The notes beneath the pieces were generated by a model. That model searched no databases. It was not told where the DNA came from and saw nothing but the letters and a program-made list of their open reading frames with translations. 64,000 nucleotides of DNA from CAIQPS01 sp963783835 (lineage in GTDB: Bacteria; Actinomycetota; Thermoleophilia; RBG-16-64-13): the NCBI GenBank assembly GCA_963783835.1, contig CAWAOX010000014.1, forward strand, positions 248,001-312,000, in the 5' to 3' direction. The position numbers and the translations under genes are program-made. Below are positions 25,006-32,863 of the stretch, one piece after another (the stretch's first letter is position 1; each line of letters begins with the position of its first letter).

Positions 25006-27072
25006 TCAGCTGTCGGGAGCCGGGGTTCGGCCGGCAGCGGGGGCCCGGTCAGCAGCAGGGGCCCGGTCGGACAACGGTGCCGACCCGGCGGCCTGGGCCC
25101 CCTCGGGGTTCGGAGATTCCTCTCCCCGCCCGTCGTTCGGCTGGGACCGCAGGGACCGGTAGAGGTGCACCAGAAGGACGGATATATCAGCGGGAGAGAC
25201 CCCGGGCACCCGCGAGGCTTGTCCCAGGGTCGCCGGCCGCAACCGGCTCAGCTTGTCCTTGGCTTCGTATGTCAACCCCTCGAGAGGCCAGTACTCGAAA
25301 TCGTCCGGGACTGGAAGAGTCTCGGTGGCACGATGGCGTCGGATCTCGGCGAGTTGCCGGCGAATGTACCCCTCGTACCGCGCCTGGATGGCCAACTGCT
25401 CCACTACGTCTGAAGGAGCCGACGAGATGCGCGCGCGATCGTCGTCGGATAGCATCTGCAGCAGGTCCTCGAACGAGACCTGAGGCCGGCGCAGGAGCCT
25501 TCCCGCGGATTGCGACTCTTCCAGGCGGGTGGTGCCGAGAGACTCGAGCAGATTCTGGCTCTCCTCGCCGCCCCGCACCTGGATACTCTCCAGCAATTCC
25601 GTGTATTCCGCCAGCTTGCGCTGCTTCTCTTCTACCATCTCGAGCTGGCCCGGTGTCAGAAGACCGAGTTCGTAGCCGAGCGAGGCCAGGCGCTCCGCGG
25701 CGTTGTCGTGGCGCAAGATGAGCCGGTACTCGGCACGAGAAGTGAACATCCGGTAGGGCTCGTCCACTCCCTTTGTCACGAGATCATCGATCAACACGCC
25801 GATGTACGCCTGGTCCCGGCGAAGGACGAACGGGGCCTCTTCGCGCGCATGAAGGGCCGCATTGATGCCCGCCATCAGCCCCTGGGCCGCGGCTTCCTCG
25901 TAGCCCGACGTCCCGTTGAGTTGCCCCGCGCAGAACAGCCCGGCCACCGCCTTAGTCTGGAGCGCAAGAGTGAGTTGTTGCGGCGGAAGATAGTCATATT
26001 CCACTGCGTATCCAGGACGGACCAGACGGGCGTTTTCGAGACCAGGAGTCGCTTTGATGATCTTCTCCTGGACAAAGACGGGCAGACTGGTGGTGAGCCC
26101 TTGCAGATACATCTCCCGGGTCGTGATCCCCTCGGGCTCGACGAACACCGGGTGCTGGTCCTTTTCCGGGAAGTTGATCAACTTCCGGTCGATGGAGGGA
26201 CAGTATCGTGGACCTTTGCCGCTCACAGAGCCGGTGCGTAGCGGGCTGAGATGGAGATGTTTGGAAACCACTTCGTGCGTAGCCGCAGTCGTGTGGGTCA
26301 AAAAGCAGGGGACCTGACGGCGCGGAGCCGGAGTCTCCCAGTGTGAGAAGGACAAGGCGACCGAATCTCCCTCCTGGAGAATCATCCGCTCAGCATTGAT
26401 GGTCGTCCCATCGATGCGCGGTGGCGTCGCCGACTGAAAACGATCCAACTCCAACCCTGCGGCAAGAAGGCTTTCGGACAGACGGAGAGCAGGTAGTTCC
26501 CCCACCCGCCCCGCGGCGAAACTGCGGTCCCCGATCACAATCTTGCCCCGGAGAAAGGTGCCCGTCGCGAGGACGAGTGAGCGGCACTTGAGGTGCCGGC
26601 CGTCGGCAAGCCCGACCGCTCTGATTGTTTCACGTGAAACATCAAGGGCGACTGCTTCTCCCTGAACGATGTCCAGATTGGCCGTTCTTGACAGGATCAC
26701 CTTCATCCAGTCTTCGTACAAGCGCTTGTCGGCCTGAGCCCGAAGCGCCCGGACCGCGGGGCCCTTGGAGGTATTGAGCATCTTGAGTTGGATGAACGCG
26801 CGGTCCGTGTTGCGCCCTTGTTCGCCCCCCAGCGCGTCCACCTCGCGCGTAAGTTGCCCCTTACCGACGCCCCCGACGGCCGGATTGCACGGCATCAGCG
26901 CGATGTTGTCAAGGTGCAGCGTGACCATCGCGGTCCGGCAACCCATCCGGGCGGCTGCGAGAGCCGCCTCGCAGCCGGCGTGGCCGCCACCGATGACCAC
27001 CACGTCGTACGACCACGTGTCTTGCCTCGAACCCGGATGTCTTCTTGCCGCTACCGCGCTCACGCGCCGCAT
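25006..27072 (-). CDS. mnmG: tRNA uridine-5-carboxymethylaminomethyl modification enzyme MnmG
   Basis: FAD- and NADH-dependent partner of MnmE that modifies U34 of tRNAs; 688 residues, including a low-complexity tail of about 40 residues. FAD motif VVIGGGHAGCEAALAAARMG, then MPCNPAVGGVGKGQL, PRYCPSIDRK and GLFCAGQLNGTSGYEEAA are hallmarks. The ATG at 27072 is the longest start; a GTG at 27063 overlaps the preceding stop (GTGA) with AAGGA upstream and may be used. The codons for VSRET contain a parS site. Confidence 0.96.
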   Translation of the reverse strand: MRRVSAVAARRHPGSRQDTWSYDVVVIGGGHAGCEAALAAARMGCRTAMVTLHLDNIALMPCNPAVGGVGKGQLTREVDALGGEQGRNTDRAFIQLKMLNTSKGPAVRALRAQADKRLYEDWMKVILSRTANLDIVQGEAVALDVSRETIRAVGLADGRHLKCRSLVLATGTFLRGKIVIGDRSFAAGRVGELPALRLSESLLAAGLELDRFQSATPPRIDGTTINAERMILQEGDSVALSFSHWETPAPRRQVPCFLTHTTAATHEVVSKHLHLSPLRTGSVSGKGPRYCPSIDRKLINFPEKDQHPVFVEPEGITTREMYLQGLTTSLPVFVQEKIIKATPGLENARLVRPGYAVEYDYLPPQQLTLALQTKAVAGLFCAGQLNGTSGYEEAAAQGLMAGINAALHAREEAPFVLRRDQAYIGVLIDDLVTKGVDEPYRMFTSRAEYRLILRHDNAAERLASLGYELGLLTPGQLEMVEEKQRKLAEYTELLESIQVRGGEESQNLLESLGTTRLEESQSAGRLLRRPQVSFEDLLQMLSDDDRARISSAPSDVVEQLAIQARYEGYIRRQLAEIRRHRATETLPVPDDFEYWPLEGLTYEAKDKLSRLRPATLGQASRVPGVSPADISVLLVHLYRSLRSQPNDGRGEESPNPEGAQAAGSAPLSDRAPAADRAPAAGRTPAPDS
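26626..26641. promoter_or_regulatory. parS: parS site
   Basis: TGTTTCACGTGAAACA is an exact match to the bacterial 16-bp parS consensus. It is inside mnmG, 3.1 kb from parB and about 7 kb from the proposed oriC. ParB should load here. Confidence 0.95.
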
Positions 27073-28571
27073 CCTTGCTGGCGCTCGTCGGCACCTGGAG
27101 AGAGGTCAACCGCGGGCCACCCCAACGACCGCGCGATATCTCGCGCGGCCCGGACTCCCGACGAAAGGCTGGCTGCGTAGTCCTGGGCTCCCGCCGATCG
27201 CCCCACGACCCAGACCGGCCCCGGCTCTCCGCCGCACACCATTCTGCCGGTGTCGCTGACTCCGACTACCGTCAGTCCTATGACAGTCGAGGGCATCCGG
27301 CTCGCGATCGGTCCCACGTCGCCATGCGCGACCGCAGCCATCTCGCCGGCAAACAAGCCCCCGGGAGCCAGGTACACCTCGGATGTCGCCGCCCCGTCAG
27401 GGGAGAGCGTGGGGAGTCTTGCCGGTTCCCCCTGCGCGCTGATGCCCGTCATCATCACCATTCGATCGACCCTGAGATCCGCCTGCCAGTGCGGAGCAGG
27501 GGGATAGTCGACCGGCCAGCAGTCCAGCCCTGACCCTGAGCCCGCCGGGAGGAGCGGCTCTTCCGACAGTATGGGAGAAGCGAGTTCGCCGAGGCCCTCA
27601 TGGCTGGTGTCAAGTCCGCCGAGGCCTTCGTGGTTTCTCGCGACTTCGCTGCCGTCCGAATACGCGCTGTGCGCCTCGGAGCCCGGCGGACGCGGAGCCC
27701 GATGGTCGCCCCCGACACCGTCGTCAACCCGGCCCTGCGCCGCCGACCAGCCCTGGTCCGCCAACCAGCCCTGCGCCCTTGCGCTTCGCACGGAGGCGCG
27801 CGGCCCCACTTCCATGGCCACTTCCCGGAACTCCGCTCCCAGCGTTTCGAGGGCAGCGCACAGTCCTGCCGACGCGGGCTCCCCGTAACGCCCCCGGTGC
27901 GCAGCATCGGTGCCCGCATTGATGGGGGCCCCAAGGCTCAGTCCGACGGCCACGACCGCGGCGTCCGCCTCGAATACTTCCCCGAATATAGTCTCCACCT
28001 GGACCCGCTGCTCGGGCGCGCCGCAGACCCGTCGCTCAGGCACGTCGGCCGCCTGCTCTGGCGTGCGTCCCGCAAGTCCCCCGTCTGACCGGGCAGCCGC
28101 CTTTTCAGGCAACCCCCGCTCGGCACCGCTACCGCTGCCGACGAGACGAACATCGGTGACGAATCCTTGCCGGAACTCGAGCCGGGCAATGCCTTCCAGA
28201 GCTCTCTTCGTTTCGACGCTGATCTTGCGGCGGTCGATGTTGAGGATCGCCTCGCCGCTCGCAGGCTTCGTCGCAGCCTGGAGCCAGACGCTGCGCAGAG
28301 GTAGCGGCAACCCCCGCAGCGCCTCCTCGGCCCCCCGCCACCCTTCGCCGCTGCCGATCAGGTCAGGTCCGTAGGCAGGCAGCCCGACCCTATCCATCGC
28401 ACTGTTCATGAGGGTGACGTGCAGCCCGGCCGAGGCAAGCGCGGCCGCGCACGCGCAGCCCGACACACCGGCGCCGACCACGATCACCGTGGGAGGGGCT
28501 CCCCGCCCCTCGGCCGCCCCTCGGGCGCCGGGCGCTACCTCCCCAACTCTGCCCTCGCTCAGACCGTCCAT
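27060..28571 (-). CDS. MnmG-like FAD-binding protein of unknown function
   Basis: 503-residue flavoprotein between mnmE and mnmG. N-terminal VIVVGAGVSGCACAAALASAG is a dinucleotide-binding motif; the C-terminus (VWVVGRSAGAQDYAASLSSG, then a helix) resembles the closing FAD-binding segment of GidA-like proteins. The hallmark MnmG motifs (NPAVGG, PSIDRK) are absent. Residues about 150-190 and 260-340 are low-complexity with near-repeats such as HEGLGGL/HEGLGEL and QGWLADQGW. Its ATG follows the mnmE stop directly and its end overlaps mnmG by up to 13 nt, so it is expressed with both. Confidence 0.7.
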   Translation of the reverse strand: MDGLSEGRVGEVAPGARGAAEGRGAPPTVIVVGAGVSGCACAAALASAGLHVTLMNSAMDRVGLPAYGPDLIGSGEGWRGAEEALRGLPLPLRSVWLQAATKPASGEAILNIDRRKISVETKRALEGIARLEFRQGFVTDVRLVGSGSGAERGLPEKAAARSDGGLAGRTPEQAADVPERRVCGAPEQRVQVETIFGEVFEADAAVVAVGLSLGAPINAGTDAAHRGRYGEPASAGLCAALETLGAEFREVAMEVGPRASVRSARAQGWLADQGWSAAQGRVDDGVGGDHRAPRPPGSEAHSAYSDGSEVARNHEGLGGLDTSHEGLGELASPILSEEPLLPAGSGSGLDCWPVDYPPAPHWQADLRVDRMVMMTGISAQGEPARLPTLSPDGAATSEVYLAPGGLFAGEMAAVAHGDVGPIASRMPSTVIGLTVVGVSDTGRMVCGGEPGPVWVVGRSAGAQDYAASLSSGVRAARDIARSLGWPAVDLSPGADERQQGCGA

Positions 28572-30128
28572 CTACTTCCCCAGGCAGAATCGACTGAATA
28601 TCTCGTCCAGAAGGTCCTGCGTCAGGTCCTCGCCGGTGATGCGGCCGAGCGCCTGGACCGCCCCCCGGATGTCCTCGCAGATCAGTTCCTCGTCGCTGCC
28701 ACGCGAAGTCGCGCTCAGCGCCGCTTCAGTTCTATCGAAAGCCTCTCCCACCAACCCGCGCTGGCGCTCGCTCGCGAGGACCGGCTCCTCGAGGTGAAGC
28801 CCCTCGCCGCCACTGATGATGCGCTGGACCACATCTCGGAGATCGTCGACACCCTCGCCAGTCATCGCGGACACGGGACATATGTTCCAAGCGGCTGCTC
28901 CACACTCGGGCCCGTTACCCAAGTAAATCCCGACAGCCTCGGCTCTCTCGTCCCTGTCGGCGACCAGGTCGATCTTGTTGCAGACGACGATCGAGCGAGC
29001 CCGATCGAGTCCATGGACGAGTTCGCGGTCTCCGTCGTCCCAGGGCCTCGAGATGTCGACGACGGCAAGCACGAGATCCGCTTGTTCCATGGCCCTTACC
29101 GAACGCTCGACCCCCAGACGCTCGATGTGATCGCCGCCCGCCCGTATGCCCGCAGTGTCGACAAGATGGATGGGGATACCTCCGATCTCCATGAGCTCCT
29201 CGACGGTGTCGCGGGTCGTCCCAGGGATATCCGACACGATCGCCCTCTCCCGCATGAGCAAAGCGTTGAGGAGTGAGCTCTTGCCTACGTTTGGTTTGCC
29301 CACGATTGCCGTTCGCACGCCCTGCTCGAGGGCCCGACCGACGAACGCAGTCCGGAGCAGCCGGTCGAGATCTGCCCGGGCGGTCAGCAGCCCTTCGCCC
29401 AGACCGGCCCAGTCAAGTGGGTCAACATCCTGGTCGGAGAAGTCCACCGTCGCCTCGATCTGCGCCAGCAAGCCGAGCAGAGAGCGCCTCACCGCGCGCA
29501 GCCTGTCGGACAGCCCACCCTCCAGCTGGCGCAGGGACGCGCGCAGCGCGCCGGAGCTGCGCGCGGCCACGATCGCGGCCACGCTCTCCGCTTGGGCGAG
29601 GTCGATCCGCCCGTTCAGAAACGCCCGCCGCGTGAATTCTCCCGGTTCGGCGAGACGTGCGCCAGAACCCGTGAGCAGCCTAAGCACCGCTCTTTGCGCT
29701 GCGATCCCGCCGTGGCAGTGCACTTCGACTATGTCATCGCGCGTGTATGAGTGCGGGCCGCGCATCACGGCCAACAGGACCTCGTCGACGTCTTCCCCGA
29801 CACGGGGATCGAAGATATGACCGTACAGAAGGCGGTGCGTCTCGTCGGGCCTGAGCGCCGCGCCCCGTCCCTGCCGGAACACCGATGCGGCGATGCTCAC
29901 CGCTGCCGGGCCGCTCATCCTCACGATCCCGATCGCCCCCACCCCACTGGCGGTAGACACGGCCACGATCGTGTCCTCACCCCAGGGGGACGTGGCAAGG
30001 CCTGCGGTACTCGTCGCCGGCATACCCGCGGATCCGCGCGTCGGCATAGCGGACACGGCTGCCGGCGTGTCCGGTCCAGCGGGCCCAGGCGAGGGCGAGC
30101 GTCGGATATCAGAGTCGTCGGAGATCAT
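28572..30128 (-). CDS. mnmE: tRNA modification GTPase MnmE
   Basis: GTPase working with MnmG on tRNA U34. Starts with the formyl-THF-binding domain (DTIVAVSTASGVGAIGIVR), has P-loop GKPNVGKSSLLNA, switch DIPGTTRDT, NKIDLV, and the conserved C-terminal FCLGK. The open frame extends to 30362 and overlaps jag. The ATG at 30128 is a compromise; ATGs at 30047 and 30023 are also possible and none has a clear ribosome binding site. Family proteins start close to the DTIVA motif, so about 45 extra residues here are suspect. Confidence 0.93.
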   Translation of the reverse strand: MISDDSDIRRSPSPGPAGPDTPAAVSAMPTRGSAGMPATSTAGLATSPWGEDTIVAVSTASGVGAIGIVRMSGPAAVSIAASVFRQGRGAALRPDETHRLLYGHIFDPRVGEDVDEVLLAVMRGPHSYTRDDIVEVHCHGGIAAQRAVLRLLTGSGARLAEPGEFTRRAFLNGRIDLAQAESVAAIVAARSSGALRASLRQLEGGLSDRLRAVRRSLLGLLAQIEATVDFSDQDVDPLDWAGLGEGLLTARADLDRLLRTAFVGRALEQGVRTAIVGKPNVGKSSLLNALLMRERAIVSDIPGTTRDTVEELMEIGGIPIHLVDTAGIRAGGDHIERLGVERSVRAMEQADLVLAVVDISRPWDDGDRELVHGLDRARSIVVCNKIDLVADRDERAEAVGIYLGNGPECGAAAWNICPVSAMTGEGVDDLRDVVQRIISGGEGLHLEEPVLASERQRGLVGEAFDRTEAALSATSRGSDEELICEDIRGAVQALGRITGEDLTQDLLDEIFSRFCLGK

Positions 30129-30300
30129 TGGCAGCGCCGGACTGTGTTCGAAAGGGTCAGAAGAGAGCCAAGATGATGCCAGAAAAACCTCTGCTCGACC
30201 ATGCTCGCCGCGTCGCCGTAGAGTTCCTCCCAGCTGTCGGCCGCCTTGCCTCTGAGCGCCTCGGCCCGCCGAGCCGCGCCGCGGCTCGGTCCCCGCCTGC
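30129..30300. other. gap between jag and mnmE
   Basis: About 170 bases whose coding status depends on the mnmE start. Open frames cross it on the minus strand, none recognisable. A GGGAGGA on the minus strand near 30230 has no start codon at normal spacing. I see no terminator. Confidence 0.4.
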
Positions 30301-31125
30301 CTAGCGCCGTGAATCGCGGAGCGGCGAAATGACCACGCAACGGTTCGGTTCCCGGCCCTCACTTGCCGTCGCCACGTCCGTCCTGCCCCTGAGAGTGAGG
30401 TGGACGATCTTGCGTTCCGCGGGCGTCATCGGCGTCAATTGGGCGGGGCGCCCGCGCTTCGCAACCTCGTCGGCTTTGCGCAGAGCGACCCGTTCGATCT
30501 GCCGGCGACGGCGCTCCTTGTAGCCCTCAGCGTCCAAGTCGACGCGCCTCCGCGGATGGGCGCCCGCAAAGACGGCTATGCTGGCAAGATACTCGACCGC
30601 GTCGATAGTCTGCCCGCGGCGGCCGATGAAGATGCCCATGTCCTCGCCGCTTATCTCGGCGGACAACTCCTCGGGCCCCTCGGTGATACGGATCTCGCCG
30701 GGCAATCCCAGTTCGTCGAGCACCCGGGATAGGAAAGCGCGAAGGCGGGCCGCGTCGGGGCTGTCCTCGCTCTCGTCATCCCCGCGCCAAACACCGGTCG
30801 GCGTGCGGCCGTAGTCGTCCTCGAGATCCTCGTCTTCCGCGTCCTCGTCGTGCCTTAGCAGCTCCTCGGGCATCGTATCGTCCTCGGGACCCAGGAAATC
30901 AAAATCCTCCCCGACCAGCGCGACTTCGACCACCGCATCGACCGCGCCCACCCCCATGAAGCCCTCTTCGGGGGGGATGATGATCGTCACCTCATACTGG
31001 TCCTCGGCGAGTTCGCCGGGGGCGTAATCAAGCTCAGCTAGAGCTCTTTGAACCGCCAGTTCCACCGTCCGGCCGTTGGCTCTTGCTACCTGTTGCTTGC
31101 CCTTTTGCTGCCGTTTTTTGCCCAC
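30301..31125 (-). CDS. jag: RNA-binding protein Jag/KhpB
   Basis: KH and R3H domain RNA-binding protein, 274 residues. Jag_N domain starts near residue 16 (ANGRTVELAVQRALAELDY), followed by a very acidic linker (residues about 85-125), a KH domain with GIFIGRRGQTIDAVEYL, and an R3H domain (PAERKIVHLTL). The GTG at 31125 has GGAGG 8 nt upstream, which supports a start inside yidC and a 92-nt out-of-frame overlap. Confidence 0.92.
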   Translation of the reverse strand: MGKKRQQKGKQQVARANGRTVELAVQRALAELDYAPGELAEDQYEVTIIIPPEEGFMGVGAVDAVVEVALVGEDFDFLGPEDDTMPEELLRHDEDAEDEDLEDDYGRTPTGVWRGDDESEDSPDAARLRAFLSRVLDELGLPGEIRITEGPEELSAEISGEDMGIFIGRRGQTIDAVEYLASIAVFAGAHPRRRVDLDAEGYKERRRRQIERVALRKADEVAKRGRPAQLTPMTPAERKIVHLTLRGRTDVATASEGREPNRCVVISPLRDSRR

Positions 31126-31921
31126 TGGTCTTGCCTCCAGTCTTCTTAGCCGGCTGTGTGGACGAGGCCTTCGGCTTGGCCGGTGCAGTCCCCGTCTTGG
31201 CAGGCGCCTTTGGCGGCGCCTTCGCCGGAGTCTTGTCCTTCACCGAAGATGGCGCCACATGCACAGGCACCGGCATCATCCTTTCTGCAACGTATTGCTG
31301 AGCTATGGTCCACAAGTTAGATGTGAACCAATAGATGAACAAACCCGCAGGCCACTTACCAATGAACATGAAGATACCAACGATGATCGGCATCATATAG
31401 GCGATTAGCTTCTGTTGGCCGACACTCTTTCTTGACATCTGCCATGAAGCCACAAACTGGCTGGCAATGTAAAGAAACATCAAAATGATGTCGAACTTGG
31501 TGATGTCCTGTATCCACAACCAACTTACGCTGGGGTTTGGAAACGCAAACTCTCCGCCTGGTTGCCCCTGCTCCTGCAACATGTAGTACAAGCCGAAGAA
31601 GACCGGCATCTGCAGCAGGAGCGGGAGGCAGGAGCCGAAGGGGCTCACCTTGTTCTCCTGGTAGAACTCCATGGTCTTCTGATTCAGGAGTTGCTTGTTG
31701 TCCTTGTACTTCTCCTGCAGAGCCTTGATCTCGGGCGCCAGCGCCTGCATAGCGCGCATGCTCTTGATCTGTCGCCACGTGAGGGGGATGAGGATGATCC
31801 GTACGATGATAGTGAGCACCACGATCGACCACGACCAGCTGACGCCCCACCCGTGAATGAACTCCAGGATGTAGAAGAAGAAATCGCTGAGAGGGGATAT
31901 GAGATCCGAGAGCCACTCCAT
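31034..31921 (-). CDS. yidC: membrane protein insertase YidC
   Basis: Oxa1/YidC/Alb3 insertase of the Gram-positive type without the large periplasmic domain. Membrane segments include WSWSIVVLTIIVRIILIPL and LPLLLQMPVFFGLYYML; the strictly conserved Arg in the first hydrophilic groove is in IIVRIILIPLT. A Lys/Ala/Pro/Thr-rich tail of about 75 residues ends the protein; such tails contact the ribosome. The ATG at 31921 has GGGTG upstream; a GTG two codons earlier is open. Confidence 0.94.
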   Translation of the reverse strand: MEWLSDLISPLSDFFFYILEFIHGWGVSWSWSIVVLTIIVRIILIPLTWRQIKSMRAMQALAPEIKALQEKYKDNKQLLNQKTMEFYQENKVSPFGSCLPLLLQMPVFFGLYYMLQEQGQPGGEFAFPNPSVSWLWIQDITKFDIILMFLYIASQFVASWQMSRKSVGQQKLIAYMMPIIVGIFMFIGKWPAGLFIYWFTSNLWTIAQQYVAERMMPVPVHVAPSSVKDKTPAKAPPKAPAKTGTAPAKPKASSTQPAKKTGGKTSGQKTAAKGQATGSKSQRPDGGTGGSKSSS

Positions 31922-31930
31922 GGTCACCCT

Positions 31931-32329
31931 CTATTCCAGCCCCGTCGGGCAGCGCCCGGGACCGTGGGAACAGTGCTGACCCTCGAACGCAGGCGGCGGG
32001 CCGGAGGGTTGAGCGCCTCGATCGGCGACAGCCAGGGCCGCACCAAGCTGCTTGTTCCTGCCCCGCTTACCAAATATCTTCTGGCGGGAGACCGGATCGT
32101 AGCCACCGTAGCTGAGGGGGTTACACCGGAGGATCCTCCAGGCACCGAGGACGACGCCCCGGGCCGCTCCGTACTCCCTGACGGCGTCGAGCGTGTACTG
32201 GGAGCACGAGGGATAGAACTTGCACCGCCCGGGAAGCCCCGGCGAGATCACCAACTGATATCCACGGATGGCGCCGACGAACAACGCCCTCACCGGGTTG
32301 CGCGTCGTGGTGGCGAAGACCTGCCTCAC
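31931..32329 (-). CDS. yidD: membrane protein insertion efficiency factor YidD
   Basis: Small membrane-associated helper of YidC, 132 residues. The family core YQLVISPGLPGRCKFYPSCSQY and RILRCNPLSYGGYDPV is complete; the Gly/Pro-rich last 40 residues are not conserved. The GTG start overlaps the rnpA stop (GTGA). Confidence 0.95.
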   Translation of the reverse strand: MRQVFATTTRNPVRALFVGAIRGYQLVISPGLPGRCKFYPSCSQYTLDAVREYGAARGVVLGAWRILRCNPLSYGGYDPVSRQKIFGKRGRNKQLGAALAVADRGAQPSGPPPAFEGQHCSHGPGRCPTGLE

Positions 32330-32727
32330 GAGGACGGTCGCCGTACTTCCGTAGCGGACGAGACAAGAGAGGCCTTGCGGAAGATCTCCAGCATCTTAGC
32401 CTCCACGGCCTTCGACCCACCGGCCTCTAGCAGTTCCACGAGTGGAGTCCGGGCGATAAGAACGAAATCCATATTCCCCTTGAAAGACTGATCATTGGCC
32501 CGAAAGGCCTCCCGCAGGACGCGCTTCACACGATTTCGATCGACGGCGGTACCGAGCCGCTTCGATACCGAGAACCCGACTCGCGGCCTGCCTTCCCCCC
32601 CGGGGAGTGCCGGCTCCGAGCGCTCGAAATAGTATAGGACCAGATATCTGTTGGCAACAGACCGGCCCGCGCGATAGACGCGGGCGAAGTCTTCGGATCG
32701 CGAGAGCCGGCCGCGAGACCGATCCAC
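32326..32727 (-). CDS. rnpA: ribonuclease P protein component
   Basis: Protein subunit of RNase P for tRNA 5' processing, 133 residues. The RNA-binding signature KRLGTAVDRNRVKRVLREAF and the N-terminal LSRSEDFARVYRAGRS are present. GTG start at 32727, just after the rpmH stop. Confidence 0.96.
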   Translation of the reverse strand: MDRSRGRLSRSEDFARVYRAGRSVANRYLVLYYFERSEPALPGGEGRPRVGFSVSKRLGTAVDRNRVKRVLREAFRANDQSFKGNMDFVLIARTPLVELLEAGGSKAVEAKMLEIFRKASLVSSATEVRRPSS

Positions 32728-32728
32728 G

Positions 32729-32863
32729 CTACGCCGATAAACGCTTACGACCCTTGTCGCGTCTGCGTTTGAGCACAGCCCTGCCAGCGCGAGTACTCAT
32801 GCGGACCCGAAACCCGTGAGTCTTCTTGCGCTTGCGCTTGTTCGGTTGGTACGTCCTTTTCAC
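32729..32863 (-). CDS. rpmH: 50S ribosomal protein L34
   Basis: 44-residue L34 (M-KRTYQPNKRKRKKTHGFR to KRLSA), exact family length. The GTG at 32863 has GAGG 4 nt upstream; the longer frame to 32923 is not needed. First gene of the left origin arm operon. A TATAAG element on the minus strand (32873-32878) lies 9 nt before the start and may be its -10 box. Confidence 0.97.
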   Translation of the reverse strand: MKRTYQPNKRKRKKTHGFRVRMSTRAGRAVLKRRRDKGRKRLSA

